Assembly: GCA_028583415.1 (NCBI GenBank)
Contig: CM053272.1
Span: 73,635,439-73,699,438, forward strand
DNA length: 64,000 nt
DNA from: Protea cynaroides
Taxonomy: Eukaryota; Streptophyta; Magnoliopsida; Proteales; Proteaceae
Direction: 5' to 3'
Positions 1 to 11,592 of this stretch are shown piece by piece (the first letter of the stretch is position 1; every line of letters begins with the position of its first letter). The position numbers and the translations under genes are program-made. Under the pieces are notes generated by a model. It was not told the origin of the DNA and searched no databases. It worked only from the letters and a program-made list of their open reading frames with translations.

Positions 1-482
1 CCTAGGCTCAGACATAGTCATAATATGTGGATTACATGGCAACCCCTTTGGGTAAACAAAATTATCATAGATACTCCAATTAGGGATTATTCCGTTGATG
101 GAAAGGGTGAATTGTTGTATATCGGGACTCCTATCTTGATCTTCATCGGTAAGCATCATCACTTGATCATCCTCGAACATGTTGCTGATGTTGATCACTT
201 CTGTCACAGATTTTTGCTTCTTGCTCTGCTCTTGGATCTTGGCTTGCTCGAGCTCTTCCCAATCAAAAGTTTAATCATGGAATATTTCAAACCCGGGTAC
301 TTGCTTTTGGAGGTGGGCATTGAACCAAGGTTCTGAAAATCCGTAATAGATGTTATCTTTTCCTTCTTTAACAAAATACCCAATGAGGGTCTTTGAAAAC
401 TGGATGTTCTGTAGATTCTACAACCCCTCAGATATTGCTTGATTGATTGCTTCATCCGTCCTTTGCGGTCGCCAGTCCCCAC
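1..482 (-). pseudogene. Element D: linker between protease and reverse transcriptase (partial)
   Basis: On the minus strand around 305-365 one frame reads KDNIYYGFSEPWFN and continues to a VPGFEIF-like motif. This is the linker found in Tat-like polyproteins between the protease and RT. Acidic residues follow down to the window edge. The frame differs from that of the protease segment upstream, so at least one indel separates them. No catalytic function is expected from this stretch; it only places the polyprotein. Confidence 0.6.
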
Positions 483-568
483 TAGCTCTGTCTAATGCTC
501 TTATTATGCTGCTACCATACTGACTACTATACTTGTATTTCGTCCTCTCGAGCTTCTGAAATCTTTCG

Positions 569-1262
569 TCAGCTCCCCTCTGCCTTTTTGATTACTTTCA
601 GATCCCCTTCAGTGGGGGTATACCCCAGTCCAAATCTATACTCATTGACCAATAGAGATAAGAAAGTGACATCACCATGTTGGTGGGAACCAAGGCCCAT
701 ACCTAGAAAGTAAAGCATGTTAAGTAATTGACAAAATGAAAAGGGCAGATGCATACCTGTAGGATCTAGCTTAGTTGTGGCTAGGACGTTGTCAACCTGG
801 AACCCTCCATGAGAGAAATCTTGCCTAATATCCCCTTGTGACTCTTCACTATTCTGTCCAGTGGCCAATGTGTTCACGACTGCAAAGTCCATGTGTATCG
901 TCACAGTGGTACCCTTGTGAATGAATTTAACCTTCTGATACAGGGTAGATGCAACTGCATCGGCCTGATGGATCCAAGGCCTACCTAAAATCATGTTGAA
1001 TAAGGTTGAAATGTCAATGACTTGGAACTCCATTTCAAATTCAGCCGGTCTTACCTGAATTGGCACTGTGAAGACACCCAATACAGCCCTTCTGGTATTG
1101 TCATACTCCTTGATGGTCATATCTGAAGGTTTCAACTCTGACTCGCTGAAGCCTAGATGCTTGAAGGTACGGAAAGGGAATAGATTCAAAGCTGACCCAT
1201 TATCAACTAGGAGTTGGAAAATGTTCATGCCCCGACATTCGATGGTAATATGTAAAGCCTAT
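569..1262 (-). pseudogene. Element D: retropepsin-like protease domain
   Basis: This is an aspartic protease that would cut the Gag-Pol polyprotein. The active-site segment reads LLVDNGSALNLFP, which is DNG where DSG or DTG is usual, although DNG does occur in some plant elements. The second half has IDISTLFNMILGRPW, the flap and C-terminal hydrophobic box typical of Tat-like proteases. It is followed by GLGYTPTEGD, a motif just after the protease in this lineage. A stop lies directly upstream near 1262, and the segment is in the same frame as the acidic linker further upstream. Confidence 0.7.
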
Positions 1263-1471
1263 ATATGATCCTTACCACCTCAAGGAAGATTGGCATCTCC
1301 AAAAACGATTGCATTAACGACATATCTGCCTCTTACTAGCAGGGCTAGTTCTTCTCCATCCATTGAAACTGGAACTTGAATGCTTGCTAGTGATCTCAGT
1401 ACTGCATCCCTATCGACCATGGAAGCCATCAGAAGCTCCCAAATGGACATGATGGCTTGGGTCTTTTGTAA

Positions 1472-1819
1472 TTATTTTAATACCGGATTTGGAGGCTCTA
1501 GTTGGTTGGCCGGTCCTTTACCTCTCTCTCTCACAGCTTGGGCCAGATCATTTGCCATCAGGTGAGATGGTTTGTAGTTCTTCCCTGTTCTAGTTTCTGC
1601 TACTTCTTTCTCATCTTCCGAGATTATGAACTCCATCTCAAGGAAATAGTTGTCTACTTGATTTATCTCTGTCTCCTCATCTGAGAGGTAGATGATGAAT
1701 GGTTCTTCTTCTTCTTCCTGCTGTACTTGTGTTATTGGGTGTGATGAATCTTCCGAGAAATAAAAATCATATTCATAAAAATCATATTCTTCTTCTTCTT
1801 CTTGATGGCTAGTCAACAT
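1472..1819 (-). pseudogene. Element D: acidic gag-protease linker
   Basis: This is a low-complexity, strongly acidic segment (runs of E, D and Y) ending in RTGKNYKPSHL. It has no fold that I can name. In Tat-like elements a variable acidic spacer with a similar KPSHL-like end precedes the protease, and the position fits. The frame matches the protease segment (569-1262) but not the gag segment upstream, so a frameshift lies between about 1820 and 1990. Confidence 0.45.
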
Positions 1820-1984
1820 TTTACTTCACCACCAGATGTGACAACCGTACTGCTTACTCCTTCTATGATGGGCATAAAGTCCAAGGGCTCATCTCCCCAT
1901 TCTATGAAATTGACACTATGGTGAGGGAGGGGATTATTTACCACCGGCACTTGCCTGGGTTGGACCTTAAATTTACCAGAATCC

Positions 1985-3321
1985 AATAGATCCTATATGG
2001 CATGCCTTAATGTGTAGCAATTATCTGTGTCATGCCCATGTTAATTGTGGTACTTACAGAACAGGTCCATGTGAAAATTTAGTGGAAGAGGACTTGTAGG
2101 TGGACGAGGGTGAAGCACTGTCAACTTCTTAGCTTGTATCAATTTTTCCGAGCTTTGGATCGGGTCATCCCCAAATCCATGAACTGTCTCCTTGGTCTTG
2201 CTTGCGAGTGGGGTGTAACTTGAACTTCCCAAGATCAATGGCTCAGAATCGGTATGAGCTATGAGCTACTTGCTTTGCTGATTGATTCCCTAGATTTCTT
2301 GGCGGGTATGCCCTTCTATTCGAAGCCCCTTCCGACCATTCTGTCTTTCCTCGTAATATATCTCCCCGAGTTATGGCATCCTCTACTTGTTGTCCTGCAA
2401 CCACAAGCCCTTCGAATGATAGGATGGCTTGGCCAAAAATGTATGTCTTATATGGCCTACTTAAGCCTCTCATCATGATCTGCACCTGATCCCTCTCGGA
2501 AGGTCAGTCCCAAAGCTTTGCTGCTACACTTCTGAACCGAGTTAAATAGGCTGTAAATGTCTCTCCCTGTGCTTGGACCATGGTTTCCAATTGCCTACGG
2601 TGGGTCTCTATCTCTGTGTTGTAGGAATAGAAACTGATAAATGCTTTGGTGATGTCTGACCACGAATGTATCTGTGATGGGTTCAGATCAACCATCGATG
2701 AGCCCCACCCGTGAGTGAAAATTGGAATGCCTATCCTAACTGCTCATCAGTAAACCCTTCGCCTTGCTTCAATAAGCCCGTGAATGATCTTAAGTGGGTC
2801 CTGGGGTTTCCTGTCCCATCAAATTTCTCAGTGGTCCATTTAAACTTGGGAGGCAACTTAGTTTCTGAAAATAAGCATAATCCTTCAGAATCAATAATTT
2901 GACTTTCTACTCCTTTCATGCCCCCTTAGTATTTTTTCCATTGACTCAGTCTATCGCCGTATGGGCTATCTTCTTCCTTCAATTTCTTGGTCACAGGGGT
3001 AGCCTGAATGATTGGCTGTTTCTGGGGTATGACACTTTCCATATCTTCGAATGCCGAGTTTATGAAAAATTTTGACACAGCTAGATAAGGGGTACCCGGT
3101 CCTTGTGGGGGTGCCATATTTACCCTTTCAGAGGTCGACCCTTGAGCCTGCAATTGCAATTGTATATCCCTTACTGTGGCATCTATCATCCCCATGGTAT
3201 CCTCCATCTTTTCCATCCTAGCATCCATAGTGATCGGGACTTGGTTTGATCCATCAACCATTGATTCAGTTGATGTGGTTGAGGTGGGACTAACTGACTC
3301 TGGTGTGTAAACCCTAGACAA
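1985..3321 (-). pseudogene. Element D: gag (broken)
   Basis: This is the structural Gag polyprotein, which packages the element RNA. The N-terminus (from 3321) has a Ser/Thr-rich head and a short coiled-coil-like stretch. Next comes the retrotrans_gag region with KFDGTGNPRTHLRSF, then WSDITKAFISFY and the Q-rich FTAYLTRFRSVAAKL. The C-terminal knuckle-like tail reads FCKYHN-stop-HGHDTDNCYTL. It is split by in-frame stops and at least two frameshifts (between about 2730 and 2695, and between about 2485 and 2238). No functional product is expected. Confidence 0.75.
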
Positions 3322-4440
3322 CCTCCCAGTAATGGGATCCCTTATCCAAGAGGTAGAAATGATTATGGTTTAGGCTGACTCCTTGACTTGCATCGGAAAA
3401 GAACCCAAAAGTGATAAATATTAGGACTCTAGGGTTTCAGGAGTGGAAAGAAGTCACATGCACAATTAAGGATGACTCAACCAAACAAGAATAGCTCCTT
3501 TATAAGGGTAATCGAAAAAACATTATCCAAGTCAATTTAATTGAATTTGATTAAGTCATGTATTCAGTCTTGGGACCTCATGATTCCAAAAATGAATAAT
3601 CAGTGGTACCAAGGTCTGGCCACTTAGGTTATAGAATTTTAATGAAATTGAAATGGATATATTAATCCGTTATCCTTATTAAGGATGGTTAGCAAAAGTG
3701 GTTCATGGAGTAAAAAACTAGTAAATTTCTTCTTGACCATGGTATCTATGTCTTGACAGGGATTTTCTGCTCATTTTTTGAAATCGTCGTGTTAACAATG
3801 AGAGATTGACACATCGAGCTTACTTAATGGAGGGTGTATAGTGACCGTCTACTATGATGTAGAACAGGTGTATACATACCTCATACTCCCAATGGGCGAG
3901 AGTTCAAGATGTTCATCGTGTAGATTCTAACATGTTGACCAATCGATGACAAAAATGGGCAGAATTTTAAAGTTTCGAGCATGGATGTGATGGTTAAGCA
4001 TATTTTACTTGGTCGGTTCAGGGATGAACCAAAAATAACAATCATTGGGCTACAATCTGGGTTAGGACAGAAAAGGCCACCTTGACAAGGATGGGGTAAC
4101 CTATCATCGAATGCACGATGAATAATGGGCCCCCAATCCCTTTATATACTATGTTGCAAGAATCAAGCGACGTGGAGTAGCATAATGCATTCCCAGGCAG
4201 ACCTAAAAAATACTCGTTAGAGGCTGCTCGTCGGTCAAGATCTCACAAAGTACAGGCCAAGGTTGTGTGTTTCGCCTAGTAGGCTACCCCATATGCATGG
4301 GACCCAGTTTGGCTACTCGCACGAATGTGTGACTGAACCCATTCCCTCAAAAACAATATTATACAAGCATAAATATAGTATCCTAAGAGCTAGCATCCAA
4401 TTCACACAAGGAAAGTTTCATTTAGGAGTTTGATGTTTAT
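3322..4440 (-). other. Element D: 5' leader between PBS and gag
   Basis: Non-coding on both strands as far as I can see. The position (after the PBS and before gag on the minus strand) makes it the element's 5' untranslated leader. I saw no antisense ORF here, unlike in elements A, B and probably C. Confidence 0.55.
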
Positions 4441-4459
4441 ATCCCCAGCGAAGTCGCCA
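4441..4459 (-). promoter_or_regulatory. Element D: primer binding site
   Basis: The minus strand reads TGGCGACTTCGCTGGGGAT, one base after an LTR end in CTCACA. A TGGCGACT..GCTGGGGA sequence just inside the 5' LTR is a common primer site in Tat/Ogre-like plant elements. I do not assign the tRNA. Confidence 0.75.
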
Positions 4460-4963
4460 CTGTGAGGACAAAGATCGTAATCTTTTTGGATGTCGCCACC
4501 TAGATTAAGGTCTGAGACCTTAGAAATGTGAAATCTCACCCTAAGGTAAGACTTCGATTGACTCATGACCCTTAGATTGGATTTCTGATGCATCAGAGAT
4601 CGGATAAACGTCAGGTTACGATTATGGGAAGCGGTTAGGCACCCAAACCGCCCGATCAAAATCGGTCTCCTATAGCTTTCCTATGCTAGCCTCTATCTAT
4701 TAAATCGAACCAAACCAAGTGGTTTGATATCATTGAACCGAATCTGTATCCATCAGATTGCCTACATATCACGGAATTATTTTGAAAATCAGGTTCACCA
4801 TTATAGTTCAGGTGTGATTAAAGTTTATAGTTGTGATTTATGCTTGTGCTTGATTAAATTCATTGTTCAAGTTGGAGTTTATACTCGAAAGGTTGAGAAA
4901 CGCTATGGGTTAGGATCTGGATAGTCCATACAAACCAATAGATAGTCCTAGTGGATCTAAAAA

Positions 4964-5075
4964 TGGATAAACCTTTTATGGGTTGGAATGTAGATAACCC
5001 TATTTGGGTCAAAATGTGGATAACCCTTTCTGGGTTGGAATGTGGATAACCCTATTTGGGTCAAAATATGGATGA
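4964..5075. repeat. 26-bp tandem repeat (about 4 units) in the D LTR
   Basis: Units alternate between forms with TATTTGGGTCAAAATG and TTCTGGGTTGGAATG, each preceded by TGGATAACCC. The alternation gives a 52-bp dimer period. Confidence 0.75.
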
Positions 5076-5210
5076 ATATCTTAGTAGATATATGGATAGT
5101 CCGAGTAGACTAAGGTGTGGATCTGAATTTGGAATTCTCCCAAATAGCCTACAAATCCTAGGGTTTGCCCTAGGAATCAGAATCTACGTAACTCAAAAAT
5201 GGCTGAAATA

Positions 5211-5334
5211 ACCTGTTATAGGTTTAAGAATTAAGAACCTATTCTAGGTTTAGGATTGAGAAACTATTCTAGGTTTAGGGTTTAGAACTTATTCTAGGTT
5301 TAGGGTATAGACCTGTTCTAGGTTTAGGGTTAAC
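5211..5334. repeat. 26-bp tandem repeat (about 5 units) with TTTAGGG-like core in the D LTR
   Basis: Five copies of a unit built on TATTCTAGGTTTAGG. The core resembles plant telomeric TTTAGGG, but the unit is 25-26 bp, so this is an LTR minisatellite rather than a telomere remnant. Confidence 0.75.
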
Positions 5335-5689
5335 TGAGGGGCAGAAATCTTCCTGAGCTACCCTTTTCACCCTAAGCTCTAATTTTAGAAGGTTTGTCAA
5401 AGCATTCTCTTTCTTTATTAAGATTTTTATTATTTCTCATTATTCCCTTCCCAAGAATGTGGGTGCCTAAATGCAGGTCCCCATGCCTAGATTGTCTTCT
5501 AGAAGTGTGCATACATGGCAGTTCAACTAAGGTGTTGCAAAAATGAAATTATTGTCACAAATGGAATATTCTATCTAAGCCTGACATGTATGATGTTTAT
5601 GGTGACTAAAACAATATATAGTAAGATTATGAAAATCTCCCTAACATGGCATATGATACCATAAAAATTTATTTAAACATGATAAAACT

Positions 5690-5694
5690 TAATA
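5690..5694. repeat. Target-site duplication (left) of element A: TAATA
   Basis: TAATA directly precedes the LTR end TGTCACACC. The same five bases follow the other LTR at 17639-17643. A 5-bp duplication is usual for Ty3/gypsy integration. Confidence 0.9.
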
Positions 5695-5978
5695 TGTCAC
5701 ACCCCAATTCTGATCCAACCAGAATGGTGTGAGTGAACCATCATTAAACCAACGGTTCACACCAGGATCTCGAATAGGCCACGTCCACTCATACAAACCA
5801 TTACACATAACCACAATCAGAATATAAATATACAGCAGAAGACTTTAAATAGAATGAACTGAGTATCTATTGATAATTTAAATAAATATCCAATTATCCA
5901 AATTCAAACACATAAAAAAATATCCGTACATCCATTTAATCCAACCGAAAATAACTGAAAGAAATAAATAAAATCCGA

Positions 5979-7501
5979 TCAAAGGTACACGCAGAAAGGG
6001 CACTTGCATGAAGCGTCATGCTCGTCCCCTCCTGCTTGCACATCCAGAGCAGCTACACCTCCATACGCCGGAGCATTCATGTAGTCATCCACCGTGTAAC
6101 CTGCATCAGCATCTAAAAACAATGTATATAGAAAGGGTGAGCTCACAACTTAGCTCAGTAAGACAATCAGACAGTTTCACAATATTATGCATGAGTAACA
6201 ATCATTTTATGCTGTGGTCTGGTTTTAAGTTTGCAATGTGCTAGAGAAAGGTTTGGTGGCCCCCGCACCTCTATACACAAGTGTGTGGCACCTCATGGAT
6301 CACACCCCCATCGGCCCACATGCACTCATCATGGAATAGAGATAGAGCTAAGATACCCCCGTACCTCCCCTGATGCTCTACCCATACCAGTACCTAAGCC
6401 CCTACTGGCCAGGGCTCGCAAACTGGGCTCGCAAGTAACCAATCCTATATGTCAACAATGTACGCTCTATCCCAGCACAGCCGTCTACTGCATAGAGATA
6501 GAGCTAAGGCATTCCCACACCTCCCCTGATGCCCTATCCGCAACTAACCCACTAGGATAGAAACAATACATGTAGTCCCTATCCCAACATAACTCCCTAC
6601 GGCATAGAGATAGAGCTAAAGCATCATGGACAAGCCAGCGTCGACTCGGAGACCACAGTGCCACATAACAATGGCCAGGCCAACATCAATATTGGAGACC
6701 ACCGTACCACGACCTTCCCCTGATGCCCCACCCGTACCAAGCATGTTAAGACAGAATACTACAAAAGGTGCTAGTGTGAGGAACGATCCCAGGCCCATGC
6801 CCCACTCCACACACTAACGAAAACAATCACATGCTTAGCAATCACATTCCTATCCATGCATGAACAATAATAATAACTGAAAGTAAAGGATGGCATGTGA
6901 ATATGCACAAACATCACATCATAGATATTCAGGTAATTAACAACAACTTACTGTCCATTAATTATTAGGTTTAGGTCAGATTCCCTTACCTGACGCTCGT
7001 TCGATAACTTGCTCCACGTCGTAAGATCCAAACGGGATGTCACAAAGTCCTACAACATTATTAGGGTTTTATTAGAATATTTTTCTTAGGGTTTCATGTT
7101 GGTCGGAAACCAACAAAATTCCAAAACCAGCCTTTCAGACTTGACCGGTCGCAACATACCGGTCGCAGCACTGTGAACAGACTGTCAACCGGTATGGTCG
7201 ACCGGTATGTCTCCGGAAGACCATACACTTGGTTTTTCGACAACCGTCGATCATTCTCCATGGATTTCCAAGGTTTCTCCTATCCATTCTAAGTCTAAAC
7301 TTGGAGTTAGAGTTATCCCCAACTCATTCAAGTCTCGTTCCGATGAATATCATCTCGAAACTCGAATCTAGGGTTTGACGGCAACTTAGGGTTTATTGGC
7401 CAATTTAGGGTTTTAGATCAATACCTACTTTTCATGGTATTGATCCACCCATACCGCTATTTTAGAGTCATAGGGTAAGAAGAATGGTTAAAACACTTAC
7501 C
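5979..7501 (-). other. LTR-encoded small spliced ORF (candidate), copy in A 3' LTR
   Basis: Minus strand: exon 1 ends at 7501 before GTAAGT, exon 2 is 6990-7049 (60 nt, AG before and GTAAGG after), and exon 3 starts at 6112 after TTTTTAG and ends with a TGA at 5979-5981. Joining them gives one open frame without stops. In segments it reads VPPLPFDDAHSTPVNG, DIPFGSYDVEQVIERAS, GYTVDDYMNAPAYGGVAAL and DEHDASCKCPFCVYL. The frame has no AUG in exon 1 of this copy, so the start is unknown. The 5' LTR of A carries the same structure. The function is unknown and the family unrecognised. Chance cannot be excluded without RNA data. Confidence 0.45.
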
Positions 7502-7643
7502 GTTGACTGGCGTAGAGTGAGCGTCGTCGAACGGTAATGGCGGCACCTTCTTCTTCTTCCTAGCTCCTTTTCCTTTCCAACCTCTTTCTCTTCTCTAGGG
7601 TTTCCTAGAGACAATGGAAAGGATTTGAGGAGGTTTTAGGGTG

Positions 7644-7651
7644 TATTTATA
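7644..7651 (-). promoter_or_regulatory. TATA box in A 3' LTR
   Basis: The minus strand reads TATAAATA, about 140 bp before the first exon-like donor. It is conserved at the same place in the other copies of this LTR. Confidence 0.7.
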
Positions 7652-7959
7652 GGCTAGAATTAGGGTTTAGTAACCTATTAGGATTAGGAAAGTCTCAGGA
7701 TTCGAAATCAGGAAAGTGGGACCCTCAGAAGTCAATTTTTAGATTTCCACACTTGGCTGCGCAGACCTGACCGGTTGACCGGTACCAAGACCGGTACCAT
7801 CGACCGGTCAACATAAAATCATGTTGATTCGATCATCTTTGGTCCAATTTCATACCTGTTTGTCATCCGCTCGTCCCGTCTGGCCCGGTGATGATCGGAA
7901 GACCTGTCACGACATCAAAACCAAGGTTTAGACCGGGTTTACGGAGTGCGGGTCTTACA

Positions 7960-8027
7960 ACTCCCCCACCCTTAAAAGAAATTTTGTCCCGAAATTTGCA
8001 TGTAGGTTTCACAACTCCCCCACCCTT
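7960..8027 (-). promoter_or_regulatory. Element A: duplicated polypurine tract and LTR start
   Basis: On the minus strand AAGGGTGGGGGAGT (8027-8014) is followed by an LTR-like start TGTGAAACC. After 54 bp the same purine tract (7973-7960) is repeated, followed by the actual LTR start TGTAAGACC. The inner tract defines the LTR used by this copy, because the 5' LTR ends at TGTAAGACC beside the TSD. Confidence 0.85.
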
Positions 8028-11000
8028 AAAAGAAATTTTGGCCCCAAAATTTGAACATACCTTGATCGTTGAAAAGGTTAGGGTACTCCTTCCTCATCGC
8101 GCTCTCCTCTTCCCAAGTAATTTCCTCCACATTTTGGCTTATCCAATGCACCTTCACATAATGGATATCCTTGGTTCGAAGTTGCTGAACTTTTCGACTT
8201 GAGAGCATCACAGGCACCACTTCGAATGTTAAGTCTTCAGTCAAGTCTGGGGGATCAACGGTCAAGACGTGCGATGGATCTCAGACATACTTCTTCAGTA
8301 ATGATACGTGGAACACATTATGAACACTGGACATAGATGGTGGTAGAGCCAATTGATATGCTACATTACCACGTCGGGTCAATATCTCATACGGTCCCAC
8401 ATACCTGGGGCAAAGCTTCCCCTTCTTACCAAACCGTTTTAGGCCTCGCACCGGTGACACCTTCAAGAATACTTTGTCACCCACTGCAAACTCTAGATCT
8501 CGTCGTCGATTATCCGCATAGTGCTTCTGTCGAAGTTGAGCTGCCTTTACTCTCTCCTTGATTTGATCAATCACTCGGAAAGTTTCTTCAACGAACTCCG
8601 GACCTATAATTCTTCTTTCTCCCACCTCATTCCATAACAGAGGTGTACGACACTTCTTCCCATAGAGTGCTTCATATGGGGCCATCTAAATTGTAGCCTG
8701 ATAATTGTTGTTGTAAGCGAACTCGATAAGTGATAGCTTCTCATCCCAAGCTCCCTTGAAATCTATTGCACAAGCTTAGAGAATATCTTCCAAAATTTGA
8801 ATAGTTCGCTCTGACTGTCCGTCCGTCTGAGGGTGAAAAGCTGTGATGAACTTCAACTTGGTTCCCATAGCTTTCTGTAATCCTTCCCAGAACTTTGATG
8901 TAAAACGGGGATCTCTGTCAGATACTATACTCTCTAGAACGCCATGAAGTCTGACTATATTATCAACATATAACTTGGCCAGTTTCTCCATGGTATATTG
9001 AGGTCTGATCGCGATAAATCGAGCTGTCTTGGTGAGTCGATCCACTATAACCCAAACTGCATCCACTGACCTTGGTGTCAAAGGTAAGCCAGTGACGAAA
9101 TCCATAGTATTACAATCCCACTTCCAAGCAGGTTCCGGTAATAGCTGTAGTAAACCTGCGGGTCTCTGCCTTTCCGCTTTAACTTGTTGACAATTCAGAC
9201 ACTGGAACACGAAACGAGCTATATCCACTTTCATACCCCTCCACTAATATAGTCTTCTTAAATCATGGTATATTTTGGTACTTCCTGGATGTACCGAATA
9301 TGGAGTGTAATGAGCTTCAGTCATAACTCGATCTCTGATATTGCAGTCTTCACTCTCAGGTATGCATAACTGTCCACGATACCTGAGTACCTTGTCTGAA
9401 TCCAAGGTAAAGTCAGGATTGCTCGTACCCTTCTCTAAGTCTTCTTGCACAGTCTTGAGATGAGGATCCTGGAGGATTGCTATCTTGACTTCATCAACTA
9501 GATCCGGTGAGATCTTCAAAGCTGCGAACATCATGGTGAATTTATGAATTAAGCCTTGCTCAACTGGATCTTCTGCAGTCTCTATAATATACTCTTCATC
9601 ACCTTCGATTGAACTTAAAGCTGCGGCACATAATGCAGCATTTGTACTTGGTCCTGCCTCAAGTTTCGATGCCCACTTTCTGCTTAAGGCGTCGGCCACC
9701 ACATTTTCTTTACCCGGATGGTACTGGATGTCACAATCATAATCTTTCAACAATTCCAGCCATCTCCTCTGTCTCATATTCAGATCCTTCTGAGTGAAAA
9801 GATAAGTTAAGTTCTTGTGATCTGACTTAATCTGAAACTTCTCACCATACAAGTAGTGTCTCCAAGTCTTGATTGCATCTATAACCGCTGCTAGCTCCAA
9901 GTCATGAGTAGGATAGTTCTTCTCATGCTCCTTTAACTGTCTTGATGCGTAAGCAATCACCTGTTCTCCTTTCATCAATACACACCCAATACCTAACCCT
10001 GAAGCATCCGTATATAAAGTAAACGGTACGCTTAGTTCTGGGATGGTCAAGATAGGTGCAGAGACTAGTCTTGACTTCAAAGTCTGAAAGCACTTCTCAC
10101 ACTCATCTGTCCATATAAATTTCTCTCCCTTCTTGGTCAATCTGGTGAGTGGAACAGCGATCTTGGAGTAATCTTCCACGAATCTTCTATAATAACCAGC
10201 CAACCCAAGGAAACTACGAATTTCCACAACAGATTTTGGTGCTTCTTATCCTACTATAGCAGCTATCTTACATGGATCAACCTTTATACCGTCTTCAGAT
10301 ACAACATGGCCCAAGAAAGCCACTTCCTTCAGCCAAAACTCAAACTTCTTGAACTTAGCATAAAGCTTCTCCTATCTCAGCCGTTGTAGGGCTGCCCTCA
10401 AATGTGCCGTATGAGTCTCCATGTCCTTAGAGTAGATCAATATGTCATCGATGAATACAATGACCGAAGTGTCCAACATATCATGAAACACTCAGTTCAT
10501 CAGTTCCATAAACGACGCTGGAGCATTGGTCAACCCAAAGGACATAACTAGAAACTCATAATGCCCATACCTCGTCCTGAAAGCAGTCTTCGGAATATCT
10601 CCGGCCTTGATCTTCAGTTGGTGATACCCCGATCGGAGATCAATCTTCGAGAAAACCTTTGCACCTTGCAGCTGATCGAACAAATCATGGATCCTAGGCA
10701 AAGGATACCGATTCTTGATAGTCAACTTGTTCAGTTCACGGTAGTCAATGCATAGCCTTACACTTCCGTCCTTCTTCTTGACGAATAATACCGGTGCTCC
10801 CCAAGGCGATATGCTAGGTCGTATGAAATCCTTATCTAACAATTCTTATAACTGGGTCTTCAACTCCTTTAACTCGGTAGGGGCCATCCTGTATGGTGCT
10901 TTGGACACCAGCGCCGAACCTGGCATAAGGTCTATTACAAACTCTGTAGCCCTGTCCGACGGTAGACCTGGAAGCTCCTCTGGAAATACATCTGGGAACT

Positions 11001-11501
11001 CCCGCACCACGTCTATATCTTCCATCTTGAGTGACTCTGCCATGATGTCGACTACAGATACTAGATATCCCACTCCCCCTTTCTCTAAGCATCGCTTGGC
11101 TTTTAGGGCGGAGAGAATCAGCTTCCGCTTCCTAGATAGCCTGATCCCAGTGAAGCTATACTCCTTTTCCTTTTTGTCAGTAAGCACTAGCTTCCTTTCA
11201 CCACATAATAGGACGACCGAATGATGGCCTAGCCAATCCATTCCCAAAATGACATCAAAGTCTGCCATCTCAAGTAGTACTAGGCTTGCTTTTAAGTCTC
11301 GGCCCTCACTACATACAGTACATGGTCCATAATATTCGGTCAAAGCCACTTCGACTCCTAGTGGAGAGCGAACTATCAAGCTTGGGTTCAAATGCTTGAT
11401 TGGTAACTCCATTCGCTTCCCAAAAGAAATAGAAACAAAGGAGTGCGTGGCCCTAGAGTCAAATAGTACTCTGGCAGGTATACCAGCTACATTTACAATT
11501 C
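8026..11501 (-). pseudogene. Element A: pol (protease, RT, RNase H, integrase, chromodomain), stop-riddled
   Basis: One continuous frame on the minus strand. The protease starts with DSRATHSF at 11460-11452; the catalytic DSG has become DSR. RT follows with SPWGAPVLFVKKKDGS and an intact catalytic FIDD at 10455-10444. RNase H (TDASG..HDLELAAV..SDHKNLTYL) is next. Integrase has the CLNC zinc part, the DFVTGLP and SDRDPRF aspartates and DGQSERT. The chromodomain follows (VQQLRTKDIHYVKVHW..NVEEITWEEE). About eight in-frame stops interrupt it, near 10845, 10490, 10375, 10250, 9246, 8775, 8687 and 8279, but I saw no frameshift. The natural stop abuts the PPT. No active product is expected. Confidence 0.93.
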
Positions 11502-11592
11502 TTGGAAATTATTTTTTTTATCATCCCTTAGTTCTATATGCGCATACACACAATGATAATGATAAGCCAAATAGTAAGGGATAGAGTCATAC
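11502..11592 (-). other. Candidate intron between gag and protease (A copy)
   Basis: A 91-nt segment begins GTATGACT after the gag codons for VVAG. It contains a U-rich middle and stops and ends in CCAA. The equivalent segment in element B is 84 nt with a proper CCAG end. Removing it joins gag and protease in frame in both copies. In A the acceptor AG has become AA. Confidence 0.5.

Larger units (their letters stand above)
1..4459 (-). mobile_element. Element D: internal region of a Tat-like Ty3/gypsy retrotransposon (partial)
   Basis: Read on the minus strand, this stretch carries, in order, a PBS, an untranslated leader, gag, an acidic linker, a retropepsin-like domain and the start of the linker before reverse transcriptase. 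RT, RNase H and integrase would lie off the left edge. Lineage clues are the gag tail HGHDTDNCYTLRHA, the protease box NMILGRPWIHQADAV and the post-protease GFSEPWFN. All of these are the style of plant Tat/Ogre-like elements with very long LTRs. The coding frame is broken by several stops and frameshifts, so this copy is dead. It hosts element A in its LTR and is itself inserted in element C. Confidence 0.8.
4461..5694 (-). repeat. Element D: 5' LTR, inner part (3' end of the LTR)
   Basis: Runs from TGTGAGGAC (plus strand), next to the PBS, to the insertion point of element A. The last five bases (TAATA) are A's target duplication. The LTR continues at 17639. It includes two 26-bp tandem arrays. 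There is no coding sequence. Confidence 0.75.
5695..7959 (-). repeat. Element A: 3' LTR
   Basis: Runs from TGTCACACCCC to GGGTCTTACA on the plus strand, so on the minus strand it starts TGTAAGACCC and ends GGGGTGTGACA. It carries a TATAAATA box (7644-7651), many ACCGGT motifs and the exon-like structure described at 5979-7501. It matches 15375-17638 along its whole length. Confidence 0.95.

Noticed and set aside
5211..5334. Interstitial telomere repeat
   Set aside because: The TTTAGGG-like core is embedded in a 25-26 bp unit and is not a 7-bp array, so it is an LTR minisatellite.
10748..11224. Plus-strand open frame of 158 codons opposite pol of element A (mirrored at 31018-31494 in B)
   Set aside because: It is the shadow of the conserved protease/RT frame. 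Its conservation follows from pol and there is no splice or promoter context.
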